NCBI GenBank assembly: GCA_963828755.1
Contig: CAWHFY010000008.1
Coordinates: 1-64,000 of the forward strand
Direction: 5' to 3'
Source: WHSW01 sp963828755
GTDB taxonomy: Bacteria; Actinomycetota; Thermoleophilia; Solirubrobacterales; 70-9
DNA length: 64,000 nucleotides
The notes under the pieces were generated by a model. The model made no database searches. It worked only from the letters and a program-made list of their open reading frames with translations, and was not told the DNA's origin. The translations under genes were made by a program, and so were the position numbers. Shown one piece after another: positions 33,998 to 43,243 of the stretch (its first letter is position 1; each line of letters begins with the position of its first letter).

Positions 33998-34216
33998 GCT
34001 CGAGAACCCGATCGAGTGCTCAGAGTCGTCGATGCGGATGAAGACGACCGTCGCCAGGTTGAGCGCCACGGTGCCCTCCTGGGTCCGCATGTCGAACCAG
34101 CCCTTGCCGGTCTCGACCTGCTTGCGCAGCTCGGCGAGCTCGCCCTCGGCGAGCTTGACCGAGAGCACCTGCCCGATCCCGAATCCGATCTCGACTCTTG
34201 TCTGCTCTTCAGCCAT
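33995..34216 (-). CDS. DUF3107 protein
   Basis: A 73-residue protein of the actinobacterial DUF3107 family. It reads VEIGFGIGQVLSVKLAEGEL then KGWFDMRTQEGTVALNLATV and ends RIDDSEHSIGFSS, a small all-beta unit. The family's function is unknown. It lies 6 nt downstream of the methylmalonyl-CoA epimerase gene in an apparent operon with ftsH and M20 peptidase. Confidence 0.82.
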   Translation of the reverse strand: MAEEQTRVEIGFGIGQVLSVKLAEGELAELRKQVETGKGWFDMRTQEGTVALNLATVVFIRIDDSEHSIGFSS

Positions 34217-34222
34217 CGCTGT

Positions 34223-34634
34223 TCAGTGTCCCTCCGCGGGTTCGACGATCTCGGTCAGCACGGAGCCCGTCGCTCGCGGGTGCACGAAGGCGACGCGGCT
34301 GTTGCGGATGCCGACCCTGGGCGTGGAGTCGATCAGCTCGATCCCCTGCTCGCGCAGGTCTGCGAGGGTCGCGTCGATGTCGTCGACGCGATAGGCGACG
34401 TGGTGCAGCCCCGGGCCCTTGCGGTCCAGGAACTTGCCGACCGGGGTCTCCGGCCCGAGCGGCCGCAGCAGCTCGACGTGGCAATCGCCGACGTCGAGCA
34501 GGACCGCCTCCACCCCCTGCGTCGTCGACCGTCTCGCGGTGCGCGACCGGCATCCCGAAGCTGCCCTCGTAGAGGGCGAGCGCCGCGTCGAGGTCGTCGA
34601 CGGCGACGCCGATGTGATCGATCAGCCCGAACAT
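34223..34634 (-). CDS. mce: Methylmalonyl-CoA epimerase, frameshifted
   Basis: A vicinal-oxygen-chelate enzyme that interconverts (R)- and (S)-methylmalonyl-CoA in propionate metabolism. From ATG 34634 the first half has the metal-binding His of IDHIGVAVDDLDAALALY; after a single-base shift near 34,515 the second half continues LLDVGDCHVELLRPLGPETP, GPGLHHVAYRVDDI and VFAH-like VAFVHPRATGSVLTEIVE. The His-Glu ligands are all present. Joined length is about 137 residues, normal for the family. Confidence 0.9.
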
Positions 34635-34647
34635 CCGGGCGCGGAGA

Positions 34648-36224
34648 CTACTCGGAGAGCTCAGGCGGTTCCGGCGGCGGCTCGGTGACCAACGCCTCCG
34701 CGGGAGTTCCCGCGGCGGGCGCGTAGGCCGGCGACGGCGGCTCGATCCGATCGCGGGTCCCGCCCATCAGCGTGAGGATCTGCTCGCGCTCGATGACCTC
34801 CTGGCTCAACAGGACCTCGGCGATCTCGTCGAGCAGGTCGCGGTGGTCGGTGAGCAGCTCGGTGGCGCCGCGATAGGCCTCCTCGGCGATCGCCTGCACC
34901 TCCTCGTCGCGCGTCTGGCGCAGGGCCTCGGAGACCGTGTGGTCGTCGCCGGGGACCTGGTGGGAGCGGATCGAGGTCCCCATCCCGTACTCGTGCACCA
35001 TCGAGCGGGCGATCCCGGTCACGCGGCTGAGGTCGTCGGCGGCGCCGGTCGTGACGCGGCCGAAGGTGATCTGCTCGGACACGCGCCCGGCGAGCAGCAC
35101 CTTCATGTAGTCGAGCAGCTCCTGGCGCGACTTCAGGTAGCGGTCCTCCTGGGGGAGGTTCAGCGTGTAGCCGAGCGCCTTGCCGCGCGGCACGATCGAG
35201 ACCTTCTGCACTTTGTCCACGCTCGGCAGCAGCTCGGAGACGAGCGCGTGGCCGGCCTCGTGCCAGGCGACCACTCGCTTCTCGTGAGCGGTGATGACCT
35301 TCCGCGACTGCAGGCCCGCGACGACGCGCTCGAACGCGTCCTCGAAGTCCGACTGGGCGATGAACTCGCGCTTGTTGCGCCCCGCGAGGATCGCCGCCTC
35401 ATTGGCGAGGTTGGCGAGGTCGGCGCCGGTGAGCCCGGCCGCGTGGCGTGCGACCCGCTCGAGCTCGACGTCCTGGGCGAGCGGCTTGCCGCGGGTGTGG
35501 ACGCCGAGGATCTGAATGCGGCCATTGAGGTCCGGTGGCGGCACGAACACCTGACGGTCGAAGCGGCCCGGGCGCAGCAGCGCCTTGTCGAGCTTCTCGA
35601 GCAGGTTCGAGGCCGCCATCACGATGACGCTGTCGCGGGCGTCGAAGCCATCCATCTCGACCAGTAGCTGATTCAGAGGTCTGATCGCGCTCGCCCGAGA
35701 TGTCGGAGCCGCGATGGGCGCCGACCGCGTCGAGCTCGTCGATGAAGATGATCGCGGGGGCGCTGTCGCGCGCCTCCTTGAACAGGCGCCGGATCCGCGC
35801 GGCGCCCAGGCCGGCGAACATCTCGATGAACGAGGAGGCCGACTGGCTGAAGAACTGCGCCCCGGACTCGTGGGCGACCGCCTTCGCCAGCAGGGTCTTG
35901 CCGGTTCCCGGCGGCCCGTGCAGAAGGATCCCCTTCGGCACCGTGGCCCCGAGCTGCTTGAAGCGCTTCGGGTCGGTGAGGAAGTCGACGACCTCGCGAA
36001 GCTCGGCCTTGGTCTCGTCCACGCCGGCGACGTCGGCCCAGGTGACGGCGCTCTTCGACTTCGGGCTGATCTCCTGCGGCTTGGTCCGCGGCATCAGCTT
36101 CAGCATCCGCCACATGAAGTAGATGAGCACGCAAGAACAGCAGGATCGGCGCCCAGGGGATGAGGAAGTTGGAGAGGAACTCCTGGTAGTTGTCGATCCC
36201 TAGAAAGGCCAATGCGCTCGTCAT
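34648..36224 (-). CDS. ftsH: ATP-dependent zinc metalloprotease FtsH, short form, frameshifted
   Basis: A membrane AAA+ protease. It has Walker A GPPGTGKTLLAKAVA, Walker B IIFIDELDAVGAHRG, the arginine finger LRPGRFDRQVFVPPPD and the zinc site AWHEAGHALVSELLP. Single-base shifts near 36,130 and 35,680 split it; joined it has about 525 residues. The N terminus from ATG 36224 (MTSALAFLGIDNYQEF) holds only one membrane helix (LIPWAPILLFL...LIYFMWRML) and no periplasmic domain, unlike standard FtsH with two helices. It is followed by mce and DUF3107 on the same strand. Confidence 0.9.
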
Positions 36225-36231
36225 CGCGAAA

Positions 36232-36249
36232 GGGGGCCTCATGGCCCCC
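36232..36249 (-). terminator. Hairpin between DUF1385 gene and ftsH
   Basis: GGGGGCC-TCAT-GGCCCCC is a perfect 7-bp GC stem with a 4-nt loop in the 26-nt gap between the DUF1385 stop and the ftsH start. Without a U-tract it may be an attenuator, mRNA-processing site or simple spacer rather than a full terminator. Confidence 0.35.
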
Positions 36250-36250
36250 G

Positions 36251-37024
36251 TCAGACGGTATCGGCAGCCGGGCGCTCCAACCGTAGGATTTCGTTCAAGG
36301 CCGCAACGCCGACCTCGAGTTGCTCAGGGCTCGGCTCACGAGTCGAGACCAGCCGCTGGATCTCATAGCCCGGCCCGTGGACCGCGCGTCCGACCGCCGA
36401 GTCGGGATGGCGCTCGGCGAACACGAACAGCTCGACGGCGCCGCCGACCCCGGCGAGCGCTGCGATCCCGCGCGCCAGCGGCCCCGGCTCGTCGATGTAG
36501 CGCTCGGTCAGCACCTGGCCTGCGATCGAGAGGGCGAGCATCGGGCCGATCAGGTTCGAGCCGCAGCGCTCGTGCTCCTTGGGCACTTCCTCGGGGTCGC
36601 GGTCCTGCTCGTAGCCGCCGATCGCCTTGTGCTCGACTGCGTGATAGGAGGCGAGCGCTGGGTCCCGCAAGGCGGCGAGCGCCGGCAGCGCCCCGATCAG
36701 GGCGATCGCGAGCTCGCGCCCTACGGTCGCCGGGCCGCGGCGTCGCAGCAGGTTCGAGCCGACCACGCTGGCGGCGGCGACCGCGATCACCGACGGGTCC
36801 TCGAACGGCAGTCGCGCCGAGCGCAGCCGCAGCCGCGCGAGCGGCAGCACCGCCATCGCCTCGGCGAGGCGCAGCGGGCCGCGGACCAGCGGGGTCGAGG
36901 CGAGCCGGCCGCGGGCGAGGGTCGGCTTCGGTCCGGAGGCGACCTCGATCGAGCCGTCGCCGGCGCGAGCGGCGACCGCCCACGAGCTCGGTCCATGGAT
37001 CAGCAGGCCGTTGCGAAGCGCCAT
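36251..37024 (-). CDS. DUF1385 family protein
   Basis: An integral membrane protein of the widespread DUF1385 family, unknown function. The family core SYHAVEHKAIGGYEQDRDP with conserved His residues and EHERCGSNLIGPMLALSI is present, along with several hydrophobic segments (ELAIALIGALPALAALR, IAALAGVGGAVELFVF). From ATG 37024 it has 257 residues. The codons upstream still read PERLRLGG, which fits the family's N-terminal GGQAVxEGVMMRG region aligned with LGGMALRNGLLIHGP, but no start codon is available there, so the real N terminus may be longer and obscured by an indel. Confidence 0.8.
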   Translation of the reverse strand: MALRNGLLIHGPSSWAVAARAGDGSIEVASGPKPTLARGRLASTPLVRGPLRLAEAMAVLPLARLRLRSARLPFEDPSVIAVAAASVVGSNLLRRRGPATVGRELAIALIGALPALAALRDPALASYHAVEHKAIGGYEQDRDPEEVPKEHERCGSNLIGPMLALSIAGQVLTERYIDEPGPLARGIAALAGVGGAVELFVFAERHPDSAVGRAVHGPGYEIQRLVSTREPSPEQLEVGVAALNEILRLERPAADTV

Positions 37025-37177
37025 CCCACCGAGGCGCAGGCGCTCGGGCTTGGCCTCGGGGGTGGGGTCTGCTCCGATCCGGAGGCACCGCTCGCCGACG
37101 AGCCGTTGGTGCTCGCGCCGCTCATCGTCGCGGCCTCAACGGCGGCCGGGCTCGGCTTCGTCCTGTCGGACTCCGCC

Positions 37178-38524
37178 TCACTGGAGGACCCGGCGGCAGA
37201 GGTCGGCGTAGAAGGTCGCCGCCATCTCGACGTCGGCGACCGCGGCGCGCTCGTCGGCGCCGTGGATCAGGGGGGCCGCCTCGAACAGGCCGAGCTTGCG
37301 CTGCGGGCAGAAGCCGTAGACGGTGGCGGAGCCGAACGCCTTGCGGAACCAGTGGCTGTCGCTGAACCCCGCCATCACGATCGGGACCAGGGTCGCCTCG
37401 GGGTCGAGCTCGGCGAGCGACGCGCCGATCGCGTCGGCGAGCGGGGAGCTCGTCGGCGAGCTGTTGCCGGTGACCCGCTCGGTGAACTCGAGCTCGTAGT
37501 TGCCCGCGATCGGGCCAAGCAGCCCCTCGAGCCGCCGTCGCACCTCGGCCTCGCCGCCGCCCGGGGGCACCCGGCAATCGATCAGCACCTCGGCCAGCGA
37601 CGGGATCACGTTCTCCTTGCGCGAGCCATGCGCCTTTGTGGGGACCATCGTCACCCGCAGCATCGGCTCGGCGATGAACGCGGTCAGCTGCGGCGAGAGC
37701 GCGCGCAGGCGCTCGACCGCCGCCTCGAGCTCGACGCCCTCGGCGCCGTCGAGGTCTTCGCCGAGCACGGTCTCGAGGAAGGCGATCCCGGCCGGGGTCG
37801 GCTCCAGCGGCGGCTGCTCATTGAACCTGCCCAGCGCCGGGCCGAGCTTCAGCAGCGCGTTGTCACCGAGCGCCGGCACGGAGGCGTGCCCGGCGACGCC
37901 GCGGGCGCGAAGGTAGAAGCGATTGACGCCCTTCTCGCCGACGCAGAGGGTGTAGAAGCGCCGGCCGTTGAGCTCGAACGCCGCCCCGCCGCCCTCGTTG
38001 ACGACCAGGTCGCTGCGAACCGCGTCGGGCCGCTCGGCACACAGCCACTGGGCCCCGAGCGCGGCGCCCATCTCCTCGTCGGCGGTGATCACCAGCTTCA
38101 GCGCCCCGGAGGCCGGGCGCCAGCCGGACTTGGCGAGCGCGATCGCGGCCGCAGCCTCGGCGGCGACCTGGCCCTTCATATCCTGCGCGCCGCGGCCGCG
38201 CACCTCGCCGTCGACAACGTCACCCGACCACGGGCTGAAGGTCCACTCGTCGGCGTCGGCGGGGACCGTGTCGACGTGGCCCAGCAGGCAGAGCGTGTCG
38301 CCGTCGGCCTCGCCCGCGAGGTCGGCGACCAGGTTCGGGCGCCCGGGCTCGGCCTCGAGCAGCTGGACCTCGAAGCCGGCGTCGCGCAGGTGTTCGGCGA
38401 GCGGCTCTTGCACGCGGTCCTCGTTGCCGGGCGGGTTGACCGTGTCGGCGCGGATCAGCTCTGCGAGCAGATCAATCGCCTCGGTTCCGAGCGCGTCCGG
38501 CGCGACCGCCGTCTCCTCGCCCAT
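37178..38524 (-). CDS. M20-family metallopeptidase (ArgE/DapE-like)
   Basis: A 448-residue zinc-dependent exopeptidase or deacylase. The metal-binding motifs are LCLLGHVDTVPADADEW near residue 80, GRGAQDMKGQVAAEAAAAIA, and ITADEEMGAALGAQWL with the catalytic Glu; the dimerisation domain contains GVAGHASVPALGDNAL. Members cleave acyl groups or peptides (ArgE, DapE, carboxypeptidase G2); the exact substrate cannot be told here. Starts at ATG 38524 and is divergent from rarA, 40 nt apart. Confidence 0.87.
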   Translation of the reverse strand: MGEETAVAPDALGTEAIDLLAELIRADTVNPPGNEDRVQEPLAEHLRDAGFEVQLLEAEPGRPNLVADLAGEADGDTLCLLGHVDTVPADADEWTFSPWSGDVVDGEVRGRGAQDMKGQVAAEAAAAIALAKSGWRPASGALKLVITADEEMGAALGAQWLCAERPDAVRSDLVVNEGGGAAFELNGRRFYTLCVGEKGVNRFYLRARGVAGHASVPALGDNALLKLGPALGRFNEQPPLEPTPAGIAFLETVLGEDLDGAEGVELEAAVERLRALSPQLTAFIAEPMLRVTMVPTKAHGSRKENVIPSLAEVLIDCRVPPGGGEAEVRRRLEGLLGPIAGNYELEFTERVTGNSSPTSSPLADAIGASLAELDPEATLVPIVMAGFSDSHWFRKAFGSATVYGFCPQRKLGLFEAAPLIHGADERAAVADVEMAATFYADLCRRVLQ

Positions 38525-38564
38525 CGGCCCAGGTTACCGGCGCCCGCCCGGCCATACTGGGCGC

Positions 38565-39908
38565 GTGAGCGATCGCCTCTTCGACACCGCCGACGACCCC
38601 GGCCGCCGGGCGCGCACCGCGGTCCCGGCGGCCGAGGCGCCGCTGGCGGTGCGGATGCGCCCGCGCTCGCTCGACGAGCTGATCGGTCAGACCCATCTGC
38701 TCGGCCAGGGCTCGACCCTGCGGACCGCGATCGAGACGGGCGAGCCGCATTCGATGATCCTCTACGGACCGCCCGGCGCCGGCAAGACGACGCTCGCGCG
38801 GATCGTGGCGGGGGCCGCGCGCGGCGCCTTCGAGGAGGAGTCGGCGGTCAACGCCGGCCGCGCTGAGGTCCGGGCCATGATCGCCCGCGCCGAGGAGCGG
38901 CGGCGGGCCACCGGTCAGCCGACGATCTTCTTCCTCGACGAGATCCACCGCTTCAACAAGGCCCAGCAGGACGCGCTGCTGCCCGCGGTCGAGGAGGGCC
39001 TCGTCACCCTGGTCGGGGCGACGACCGAGAACCCCTATTTCGAGGTCAACTCCGCGCTGCTCTCCCGCAGCCAGATCTACGAGCTCCGCGGCCTTGAGGC
39101 GGAGCAGGTGCGCGAGCTGCTCGAGCGGGCGCTGGCCGACCCGGAGCGCGGGATCGCCGAACCGCCGGTGATCGACGACGCGGCGCTCGACCTGCTCGCC
39201 GAGCGGGCCGGCGGCGATGCGCGCACCGCGCTCGGGGCGCTCGAGCGGGCGGTCGAGACCGCGCGCGCCTCCGGCGCCCCGATCGACCTCGGCGCGGCCG
39301 AGGACGCGCTGCAGCGCAAGGCGGTCACCTTCGACAAGCAGGGCGACCGCCACTACGACTACGCCTCCGCGCTGATCAAGTCGATGCGGGGCTCCGACCC
39401 CGACGCCGCGGTCTACTACCTCGCCGCGATGCTCGAGGGCGGTGAGGATCCGCGCTTCATCGCCCGCCGGATGGTGATCCTCGCCTCCGAGGACATCGGC
39501 AACGCCGACCCGAACGCGCTCTCCGTCGCCACCGGCGCCGCTCTCGCGGTCGATCGGGTCGGGCTGCCCGAGTGCGCGCTCAACCTCGCGCAGGCCGCCG
39601 CCTACCTCGCGCTGGCGCCGAAGTCGAACGCGTCGACGATCGCGATCTCGCGGGCGATGGCCGAGATCCGCGAGCACGGCGCGAAGTTGCCGCCCGACTA
39701 CCTGCGCGACGCGCACTATCCCGGCGCGAAGGCGCTCGGCCGCGGCCAGGGCTACAGGTACGCGCACGACGAGCCGGGCGGAATCTCCGACCAGCCGCTG
39801 TTGCCGCCCGAGGTGCAGGGCGAGCGCTTCTACGAGCCGACCGACCGCGGGCTCGAGGCCGAGCTCGCGGAGCGCCTCGACGCCGCCAGGCGGCGTCGAG
39901 GCCAATGA
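38565..39908 (+). CDS. rarA: Replication-associated recombination protein RarA (MgsA)
   Basis: An AAA+ ATPase related to clamp loaders that acts at stalled replication forks. The 447-residue protein begins with VRMRPRSLDELIGQTHLLGQ, has Walker A YGPPGAGKTTLARI, Walker B FFLDEIHRFNKAQQDALLPA, and sensor 1 LVGATTENPYFEVNSALLSR. The C-terminal domain carries DKQGDRHYDYASALIKSMRG and EDIGNADPNAL, typical of RarA/WRNIP1. GTG 38565 is selected because the protein then begins as in homologues. Complete, no frameshift. Confidence 0.93.
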   Translation: MSDRLFDTADDPGRRARTAVPAAEAPLAVRMRPRSLDELIGQTHLLGQGSTLRTAIETGEPHSMILYGPPGAGKTTLARIVAGAARGAFEEESAVNAGRAEVRAMIARAEERRRATGQPTIFFLDEIHRFNKAQQDALLPAVEEGLVTLVGATTENPYFEVNSALLSRSQIYELRGLEAEQVRELLERALADPERGIAEPPVIDDAALDLLAERAGGDARTALGALERAVETARASGAPIDLGAAEDALQRKAVTFDKQGDRHYDYASALIKSMRGSDPDAAVYYLAAMLEGGEDPRFIARRMVILASEDIGNADPNALSVATGAALAVDRVGLPECALNLAQAAAYLALAPKSNASTIAISRAMAEIREHGAKLPPDYLRDAHYPGAKALGRGQGYRYAHDEPGGISDQPLLPPEVQGERFYEPTDRGLEAELAERLDAARRRRGQ

Positions 39909-40047
39909 AGGTCAGCGGCCGCCACCGGTAGTCGGCGAACGGCTCGGCCCGCTCGCGACGGAGGGCCGGTGACGGCCGCACAAGTCCCAATACCCAGGCA
40001 CGACGCGCTGACACCGTGCGACCGCCGCGCCGCTAGAGTCGCGACCG

Positions 40048-41613
40048 ATGGGCACGCTCGAGTCCTTCAACCCGGCGACCGGCGAGCTCGTCGGTTCGGT
40101 CGAGACGATCACCCCGGACGAGGTCCAAGGGGTGGTCGACGACGTCGCCTCGTTGCAGCCGTTCTGGGCGCAGCTCTCGCTCGCCGACCGGGCCCGCTAC
40201 ATGCGCCGGGCCGCCGACGTCCTGGTGGCCGACATGGAGGAGGTCGCCGACCTGCTCACCCGCGAGCAGGGCAAGCCGATCACCGAGAGCTACGCGATGG
40301 AGCTGATCCCGACGATCGACGCACTGCGCTGGTGTGCGGACGCCGGCCAGAAGATCCTCGCCGACGAGAAGATCCGCTACCCGCAGGCCGTCCTCAAGAC
40401 CAAGCGCAGCTTCTTCAGCTACGAGCCGCTCGGCGTCGTCGGCGTGATCGCCCCCTGGAACTACCCGTGGTCGATCCCGTTCGGCGAGGTCGCGATCGCG
40501 CTGATGTGCGGCAACGGCGTCGTCCTCAAGCCGGCGAGCCTGACGCCGCTGCTCGGCGAGCGGATCCAGCGCGTCTTCGACGACGCCGGATTCCCGGAGG
40601 GGCTGGTCCGCACCGTCCACGGTGGCGGCCAGATCGGCCAGGCGCTGTGCGAGGCTTCGACCGCGAAGATCTTCTTCACCGGCTCCGTCGAGGTCGGGCG
40701 CAAGGTCGGCGAGATCTGCGCCCAGCGGATGAAGGGCAGCGTGCTCGAGCTCGGCGGCAAGGACCCGCAGATCGTCTGCGCGGACGCCGACCTCGCCAAC
40801 GCCGTCTCGGGCTGTGTGTGGGGCGGGTTCGCGAACGCGGGCCAGACCTGCTCGGGGATCGAGCGCACCTACGTGGTCGAGTCGGTCGCCGACGCCTTCT
40901 TCGACGGGGTCCGACGCGAGACGGAGCGGCTCACGGTCGGCGACCCACTCGCCTGGGAGACCGAGATCGGGCCGATGGTCTCCGCCGCGCAGGCCGACCT
41001 GGTCACCGAGCTCGTCGACGACGCGCTCGGTGGCGGCGCCGACCGGCTCACCGGCGGCCCGGCCGAGGTTCCCGGCTACGACGGCCGGTTCATCGCGCCG
41101 ACCGTGCTCGCCGGAGTCACCGACGAGATGCGGATCATGCGCGAGGAGATCTTCGGCCCGGTCGTGCCGGTGATCGTCGTCGCCGACGAGGCCGAGGCCG
41201 TCGAGCGCGCCAACGACTCGAACTTCGGCCTCGGGGCATCGATCTGGACGAGCGACCGCGCCAAGGGCGAGCGGATCGCCCGGCGGATCGAGTCGGGGAT
41301 GGTCTGGATCAACGATCACTCCTACTCGCACGGCGCGTTGCAGTGCTCGTGGGGCGGGGTCAAGGACTCCGGCCTCGGCCGCTCCCACTCCAAGTTCGGC
41401 TTCTACGAATGCGTGAACATCAAGCACGTCGCCTGGGAGCCGGGCGTCACCCGCGACTTCTGGTGGCAGCCGTACGACAGCGACCTCGGGGCGGCGCTGC
41501 GTTCCTCGGCGCGGATCCTCTACGGGCGCGGAGCGACCCGGGCGAAGGGCCTGCGTGAAGGGCTCGGTCCACTCGCCCGGGTCAGTGCGAAAATGCTGCG
41601 CAAGGGCCGCTAG
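40048..41613 (+). CDS. NAD(P)-dependent aldehyde dehydrogenase
   Basis: A 521-residue aldehyde dehydrogenase. Present are GVIAPWNYPWSIPFGEVA, FFTGSVEVGRKVGE, ELGGKDPQIVCADADLANA and the catalytic cysteine in FANAGQTCSGIER, with the EEIFGPVVPVIVV motif near residue 370. The group resembles putative succinate-semialdehyde or benzaldehyde-type ALDHs (YneI-like), but the substrate is not predictable. It shares a CTAG stop palindrome with the convergent DUF4242 gene. Confidence 0.87.
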   Translation: MGTLESFNPATGELVGSVETITPDEVQGVVDDVASLQPFWAQLSLADRARYMRRAADVLVADMEEVADLLTREQGKPITESYAMELIPTIDALRWCADAGQKILADEKIRYPQAVLKTKRSFFSYEPLGVVGVIAPWNYPWSIPFGEVAIALMCGNGVVLKPASLTPLLGERIQRVFDDAGFPEGLVRTVHGGGQIGQALCEASTAKIFFTGSVEVGRKVGEICAQRMKGSVLELGGKDPQIVCADADLANAVSGCVWGGFANAGQTCSGIERTYVVESVADAFFDGVRRETERLTVGDPLAWETEIGPMVSAAQADLVTELVDDALGGGADRLTGGPAEVPGYDGRFIAPTVLAGVTDEMRIMREEIFGPVVPVIVVADEAEAVERANDSNFGLGASIWTSDRAKGERIARRIESGMVWINDHSYSHGALQCSWGGVKDSGLGRSHSKFGFYECVNIKHVAWEPGVTRDFWWQPYDSDLGAALRSSARILYGRGATRAKGLREGLGPLARVSAKMLRKGR

Positions 41614-41900
41614 ACGGCGACCGGGTCCGGGCGCACGATCACGGTGTCGGCCACCCCGACGATCTCGTCGGCCGGCATCCCGACCCGCTTGGCGTGCTCG
41701 CGGATCTTCTTTGGGCTCGACGCCTCGTAGATGCAGACGGTGCCGAGGGCGCCGTCGCTCTCCTCGACGACGTAGGAGCGGATCCAGCGGATGTCGCTCG
41801 ACATCTCGCCGTCGCCGACCTGCATGGACCGCTCCGCGGCCGCCTGCAGCTCCTCCGGTGTCTTCCAGCCGTTGTTACGGCGGATCACGTACAAGTCCAT
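41610..41900 (-). CDS. DUF4242 (SCO4226-like nickel-binding) protein
   Basis: A 96-residue ferredoxin-fold protein of the DUF4242 family; the Streptomyces relative SCO4226 binds nickel. It opens MDLYVIRRNNGWKTPEEL and has SSDIRWIRSYVVEESDGALG and TVCIYEASSPKKIREHAK, the last holding a family-conserved His. A good ribosome site (AGGAGG, 5 nt) precedes ATG 41900. The tail ADTVIVRPDPVAV is as in relatives. Metal specificity is inferred from the family only. Confidence 0.78.
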   Translation of the reverse strand: MDLYVIRRNNGWKTPEELQAAAERSMQVGDGEMSSDIRWIRSYVVEESDGALGTVCIYEASSPKKIREHAKRVGMPADEIVGVADTVIVRPDPVAV

Positions 41901-42027
41901 GCGGGCCTCCTGAATGGGAAATGCGGGCCCGCTCGCGGCGCGCCCCTTGCCCTGACCTACGGCGCTCCCCGAGGCCGGGATTGCGCGCGCCTCCGAGGGT
42001 GCGCTAGCTCACACTCTCGGGTCGTTG

Positions 42028-42456
42028 CTAAGCGTCGGGGAGCTCGGCGAGCAGCTGCTTGGCCCGTGCGGAGACCTCGTGGTCGACCTGGACCTCGTAC
42101 TTCTCGGCCTGCATCGAGCGCACCGAGGCGAAGTCGCGCCGGCCGCCCTGCATCGCCTGGCCGACGGCGCCGAAGGTCGCGCCGAAGATGACCCCGGCGA
42201 CGAGGCCGTAGAGGACCACGCCCAGGAAGTCCGGTCCGTTGAAGAAGAGCCCGAACAGGAGGCCGAACAGCAGCCCGATCATCGCACCCTGCGAGGCGCC
42301 GACGAGGGCGGCGCGGCCGGTCGTCATCCGTCCTGCGATCTGCTCCACGGTCTTCAGCCCGGTGCCGACGATCGCGGCGCGCTCGACCGGAAAGCCCTGG
42401 TCAGAGAGGTGGTCGACCGCCCGCTCGGCGGCGGGATAGTCGCCGTAGGTGGCCAC
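42028..42456 (-). CDS. General stress protein 17M-like membrane-associated protein
   Basis: A 142-residue protein of the YflT/general stress protein 17M type. The N-terminal half (DYPAAERAVDHLSDQGFPVE, then AIVGTGLKTVEQIAGRMTTG) is the GSP17M fold, and the middle is a glycine-rich double helix (ALVGASQGAMIGLLFGLLFG, LVAGVIFGATFGAVGQAMQ) likely inserted in the membrane. The family is linked to stress responses but has no assigned reaction. It is divergent from the ccm-hem operon with 88 nt between starts. Confidence 0.65.
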   Translation of the reverse strand: MATYGDYPAAERAVDHLSDQGFPVERAAIVGTGLKTVEQIAGRMTTGRAALVGASQGAMIGLLFGLLFGLFFNGPDFLGVVLYGLVAGVIFGATFGAVGQAMQGGRRDFASVRSMQAEKYEVQVDHEVSARAKQLLAELPDA

Positions 42457-42544
42457 GGTGGTCTTCGGTGTGGTCGCTGACGCCTCGATCGCAAGCGACA
42501 GTGTCGCACGGCGCGCCCGCGCGGCGTTGGGCGATATTTGTCCG

Positions 42545-43243
42545 ATGCAAGCAGCGCTCGCCCTGCGCGATCTGAGGCGCGACTACAACCAGCGCCCGGT
42601 GCTGCGCGAGGTCTCGATCGAACTCGAGGCCGGGCGCACGCTGGTCGTGATCGGCCCGAACGGGGCCGGCAAGAGCACCCTGCTCCGCATCGTCGCCACC
42701 CTGCTCCGCCCGACCGCGGGCGAGCTCGAGGTGCTCGGCGCGACGCTCCCGCGCGAGGCCTGGCGGGCGCGGGGCAAGATCGGGTACCTCGGCCACTCGC
42801 CGCTGCTCTACCGCGAGCTCAGCGTCGCCGAGAACCTCGAGTTCAACGCGCGCCTGCACGGGATCCCCGAGCCGCGCAAGCGGATCGACGAGCTCCTCGG
42901 CCGCGCCGGGATCGGCCACCGGGCGACCGAGAAGGTTCGCAACCTGTCCGCCGGGCTGCTGCAGCGGGCCTCGATCTGCCGCGCCCTGCTGCACGCGCCG
43001 CCGCTGCTCGTCCTCGACGAGCCGCGCTCGCACCTCGACCTCGGCGCGGTCTCGGTGGTCGAAGAGCTGCTCGGCCCCGAGCCCGGCCGCACCAGGGTGA
43101 TCGTCACCCACGAGATCGACTCCGGGCTCGCCGCGGCCGACGCGCTGCTCGCCCTGCGCGCCGACGGCTCAGTTGCCTACTCCGGCGCCGGCGCCGAGCT
43201 CGACCTGGCCGACGCGCGGGCGATCGTCGAGGGGCGCGCGTGA
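42545..43243 (+). CDS. ccmA: Heme exporter ATP-binding protein CcmA
   Basis: ATPase of the CcmABCD complex that loads heme for cytochrome c maturation. The 232-residue protein has Walker A IGPNGAGKSTLLRI near residue 38, the signature LSAGLLQRASICRAL (LSAG instead of the usual LSGG) and Walker B PLLVLDEPRSHLD. Start ATG 42545; the next gene ccmB starts at GTGA inside its stop. It is the first gene of a seven-gene run ending with cobA/hemD. Confidence 0.88.
   Translation: MQAALALRDLRRDYNQRPVLREVSIELEAGRTLVVIGPNGAGKSTLLRIVATLLRPTAGELEVLGATLPREAWRARGKIGYLGHSPLLYRELSVAENLEFNARLHGIPEPRKRIDELLGRAGIGHRATEKVRNLSAGLLQRASICRALLHAPPLLVLDEPRSHLDLGAVSVVEELLGPEPGRTRVIVTHEIDSGLAAADALLALRADGSVAYSGAGAELDLADARAIVEGRA

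Noticed and set aside
36320..38866. Plus-strand open frame across the DUF1385 and M20 peptidase genes
   Set aside because: Both minus-strand genes have clear family motifs; the plus frame has none.
39909..40047. Minus-strand frame in the gap between rarA and the aldehyde dehydrogenase
   Set aside because: It continues as the reverse frame of rarA and carries no motif or ribosome site.
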